Below, one piece after another: positions 63,677-64,000 of a DNA stretch of 64,000 nt. Each line of letters opens with the position of its first letter. The first letter of the stretch is position 1. A model generated the notes under the pieces. It was not told where the DNA came from. It saw nothing but the letters and a program-made list of their open reading frames with translations, and ran no database searches. Source of the DNA: Echiichthys vipera (taxonomy: Eukaryota; Chordata; Actinopteri; Perciformes; Trachinidae). The stretch spans positions 20,309,986 through 20,373,985 of the forward strand of contig OY829652.1 of assembly GCA_963691815.1 (NCBI GenBank), given 5' to 3'. Position numbers and translations under genes: made by a program.

Positions 63677-64000
63677 CTGTGAGGGTGAAGTCAGGGGTCA
63701 AGCCGTCAGAGGTTAAGACATCACACATCTATCCATTGTTCAGTTACGTGTGTCCATGACAGAGTCAGACCAGACCTCAATCCAGAGTTGCATGAAATCT
63801 GTTCTCACACCCCATGTTGTTTTTTAAATTATATATTTACTTGTATATCCTGCCTTTTTTGTGTGTGTCACATTGATACTGCAGAAATAATTTATTATCC
63901 ACTCGTGATGTCTTCCACAACAGCAAATCTTTATTACTAGGCCAGTAAATTTATGTCTTAAAAACTGAAAACATCAGAGTTCAGTGTGGTTTAAAAACTC
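63677..64000 (-). other. tmtc2 intron, cut by the window edge
   Basis: This lies upstream of the acceptor at 63677-63678 on the minus strand. The sequence is AT-rich with no coding signal. The next upstream tmtc2 exon must lie beyond base 64000 and end with one base of a glycine codon. Confidence 0.85.

Larger units (their letters stand above)
45085..64000 (-). other. tmtc2: tmtc2 gene, 3' part (five coding exons and introns; 5' part off the window)
   Basis: Five minus-strand exons join in phase into one 187-residue C-terminus. Known of the family: TMTC proteins are multi-pass ER membrane proteins with a lumenal TPR domain; TMTC1-4 are linked to O-mannosylation of cadherins, and TMTC2 has been reported to bind SERCA2B and calnexin and affect ER calcium. 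Seen here: about five TPR units and the C-terminal words LRALQLKPDD and NLRKLWNIMEKKGL, which I recognise as TMTC2 rather than TMTC1, 3 or 4. Human TMTC2 is about 836 residues, so this is roughly its last fifth. All junctions are GT-AG with phases 1, 0, 1, 2, 0 in transcript order. Fish often carry two copies, tmtc2a and tmtc2b; I cannot tell which this is. The transmembrane half and promoter lie beyond base 64000. Confidence 0.95.

Overview
This window reads as a vertebrate nuclear genome segment, almost certainly from a ray-finned (teleost, probably percomorph) fish. Three things point there: one multi-exon gene with GT-AG introns whose translated exons match the C-terminal end of TMTC2; tRNA-derived SINE copies and inverted-repeat elements of kinds I recognise from fish genomes; and many simple repeats with very few open reading frames. 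I ran no database search, so the organism call and the repeat family recognition rest on memory and reading.

Right part (45,085 to 64,000, minus strand): the 3' end of tmtc2, coding for an ER-membrane, TPR-containing protein of the TMTC family. Five coding exons can be placed exactly, at 63555-63676, 58957-59038, 56829-56943, 51759-51822 and 45085-45264. Every intron has GT-AG ends, the reading phases join without conflict, and the exons give one continuous 187-residue C-terminus made of about five TPR motifs, ending at a TGA at 45085-45087. The rest of the gene (the transmembrane half and its promoter) lies beyond the right edge. Introns are about 6.5, 5.0, 2.0 and 4.5 kb. Candidate poly(A) signals on the minus strand lie 1.1 to 2.2 kb downstream of the stop.

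Left part (1 to about 45,000): no protein-coding or structural RNA gene could be supported. It is AT-rich intergenic DNA downstream of tmtc2 with many decayed repeats. These include five elements with inverted arms (8975-9478, 12505-13030, 21971-22231, 24477-24941 and, inside a tmtc2 intron, 61990-62395); several copies of one SINE (29261-29441, 30301-30654, 32308-32632 and fragments); a second SINE (26896-27142); two LTR-like stretches; a repeat rich in GCTAACATG-type words present five times in one orientation; and AC, AG/ACAG, CT, AAAC and poly-C tracts. Two perfect tandem duplications stand out: 270 bp at 29941-30480 and 79 bp at 58114-58271.

I found no operon, CRISPR array, defence system or other novel gene system. 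The most useful observations are the exact tmtc2 exon model, the two perfect duplications, and the inverted-repeat elements.
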